Shown here: positions 63,661 through 64,000 of the stretch, piece after piece
Position numbering within the stretch: position 1 is the stretch's first letter
How the letters are laid out: each line of letters starts with the position of its first letter
Source of the DNA: Paraburkholderia eburnea
GTDB lineage: Bacteria; Pseudomonadota; Gammaproteobacteria; Burkholderiales; Burkholderiaceae
NCBI RefSeq assembly: GCF_002917095.1
Contig: NZ_PQGA01000002.1
Coordinates: forward strand, 434,001 to 498,000
Length of the DNA stretch: 64,000 nt
Direction of reading: 5' to 3'
Made by a program: the position numbers and the translations under genes
The notes under the pieces: generated by a model
The model's input: only the letters and a program-made list of their open reading frames with translations
Told to the model about the DNA's origin: nothing
The model's database searches: none

Positions 63661-64000
63661 ATGCCGCAATTCGCCGTCGACAATCCGTTTCTCGAAACGC
63701 TCGGCGTGAGCATCGCGCAGTGGCGTGAGGGCTACGCGGAGCTTCTCATGCCGATCGACGGCTCGAAGCTCAATCGCCAGGGCGTGCTGCAGGGCGGCGC
63801 GATCGCCACGTTGCTCGACGCGGCTGCGGGTTATGCGGGCCTTTACGCCGATCCGGACTCACCCGCGCGTCACGGCTTTACGCTTTCGCTCACGACGAAT
63901 TATCTCGACAAAGGACTCGGCGAATTCGTGCGCGCCAAGGGATTTCTGGAGCGCGGCGGCCGGTCGATCTTCTTCGCGCGCGCCGAAGCATGGGTGGACG
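63661..64000 (+). CDS. PaaI-family thioesterase, partial at right edge
   Basis: 113 codons visible before the window ends, so the gene is incomplete on its 3' side. The hotdog core is clear: FLETLGVSIAQWREGYAEL, LNRQGVLQGGAIATLLDAAAG and FTLSLTTNYLDKG. It should hydrolyse acyl-CoA esters. ATG follows AAGGGGACCGCACC; TATAAT at 63540-63545 is a possible -10. It resembles the thioesterase at 47176 in family only. Confidence 0.87.
   Translation, partial: MPQFAVDNPFLETLGVSIAQWREGYAELLMPIDGSKLNRQGVLQGGAIATLLDAAAGYAGLYADPDSPARHGFTLSLTTNYLDKGLGEFVRAKGFLERGGRSIFFARAEAWVD

Overview
This is a GC-rich, densely packed chromosomal window from a member of the Burkholderiaceae, most likely Paraburkholderia or Caballeronia. 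The evidence is gene content: a DUF4148 secreted protein, many LysR, IclR and TetR regulators beside catabolic operons, a TAT-exported phospholipase C, and a Lqs/Jqs-type quorum-sensing set. I see no rRNA, tRNA, CRISPR array, insertion sequence or prophage. The organism call is inference from content, not from a marker gene.

Layout. 0.4-6.2 kb: a leftward catabolic cluster (IclR regulator, cyclase-family hydrolase, SDR, lambda-crystallin-type 3-hydroxyacyl-CoA dehydrogenase, AtoE-like short-chain fatty-acid permease, muconolactone-isomerase-like and YciI-like proteins), divergent from an MHS-family MFS transporter (6.5-7.8 kb). 8.0-12.3 kb: a DinB-fold protein, a LysR regulator and NADP-malic enzyme MaeB. 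12.5-24.8 kb: a complete non-phosphorylating L-rhamnose locus. It encodes L-rhamnose dehydrogenase, lactonase, L-rhamnonate dehydratase, KDR dehydrogenase, diketo-acid hydrolase, mutarotase, an MFS carrier and an ABC importer. These sit in two rightward operons around one LysR gene, and an 18-bp motif occurs upstream of both operons. 25.2-26.7 kb: a chemoreceptor behind a FliA-like promoter.

26.8-35.7 kb: a glycine-zipper protein, a secreted esterase, a small stress-type operon (DJ-1/PfpI, DUF1488, a glycine-zipper membrane protein, DUF1328), an SDR/MFS divergon, and an NDH-2-like flavoprotein convergent with an Rrf2 regulator. The Rrf2 gene and the flavoprotein gene share an upstream operator-like sequence. 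A TetR gene at 35.1 kb shares its operator-like sequence with the SDR/MFS divergon about 4 kb away. 35.8-42 kb: phospholipase C, LysR, small hydrophilic proteins, a CheY-like receiver with a DUF2795-like partner, and a membrane-bound diguanylate cyclase.

42.9-46.7 kb: an alpha-hydroxyketone quorum-sensing module (LqsA/CqsA-type synthase, convergent with an LqsR-like response regulator translationally coupled to an LqsS-like sensor kinase). 47-54.8 kb: housekeeping and redox enzymes, a methanethiol oxidase (SBP56) operon with a polytopic membrane protein, DUF4148, and a TetR/SDR divergon with two palindromic operators. 54.9-60.2 kb: a MarR-led efflux operon (FUSC, DUF1656, HlyD, NodT/OprM lipoprotein). 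60.5-64.0 kb: a HAD phosphatase, a methyltransferase, a class V aminotransferase and a PaaI-type thioesterase cut by the window edge.

Start codons were chosen by Shine-Dalgarno (SD) match and family alignment. Functions are read from recognisable protein families; none was tested by database search.
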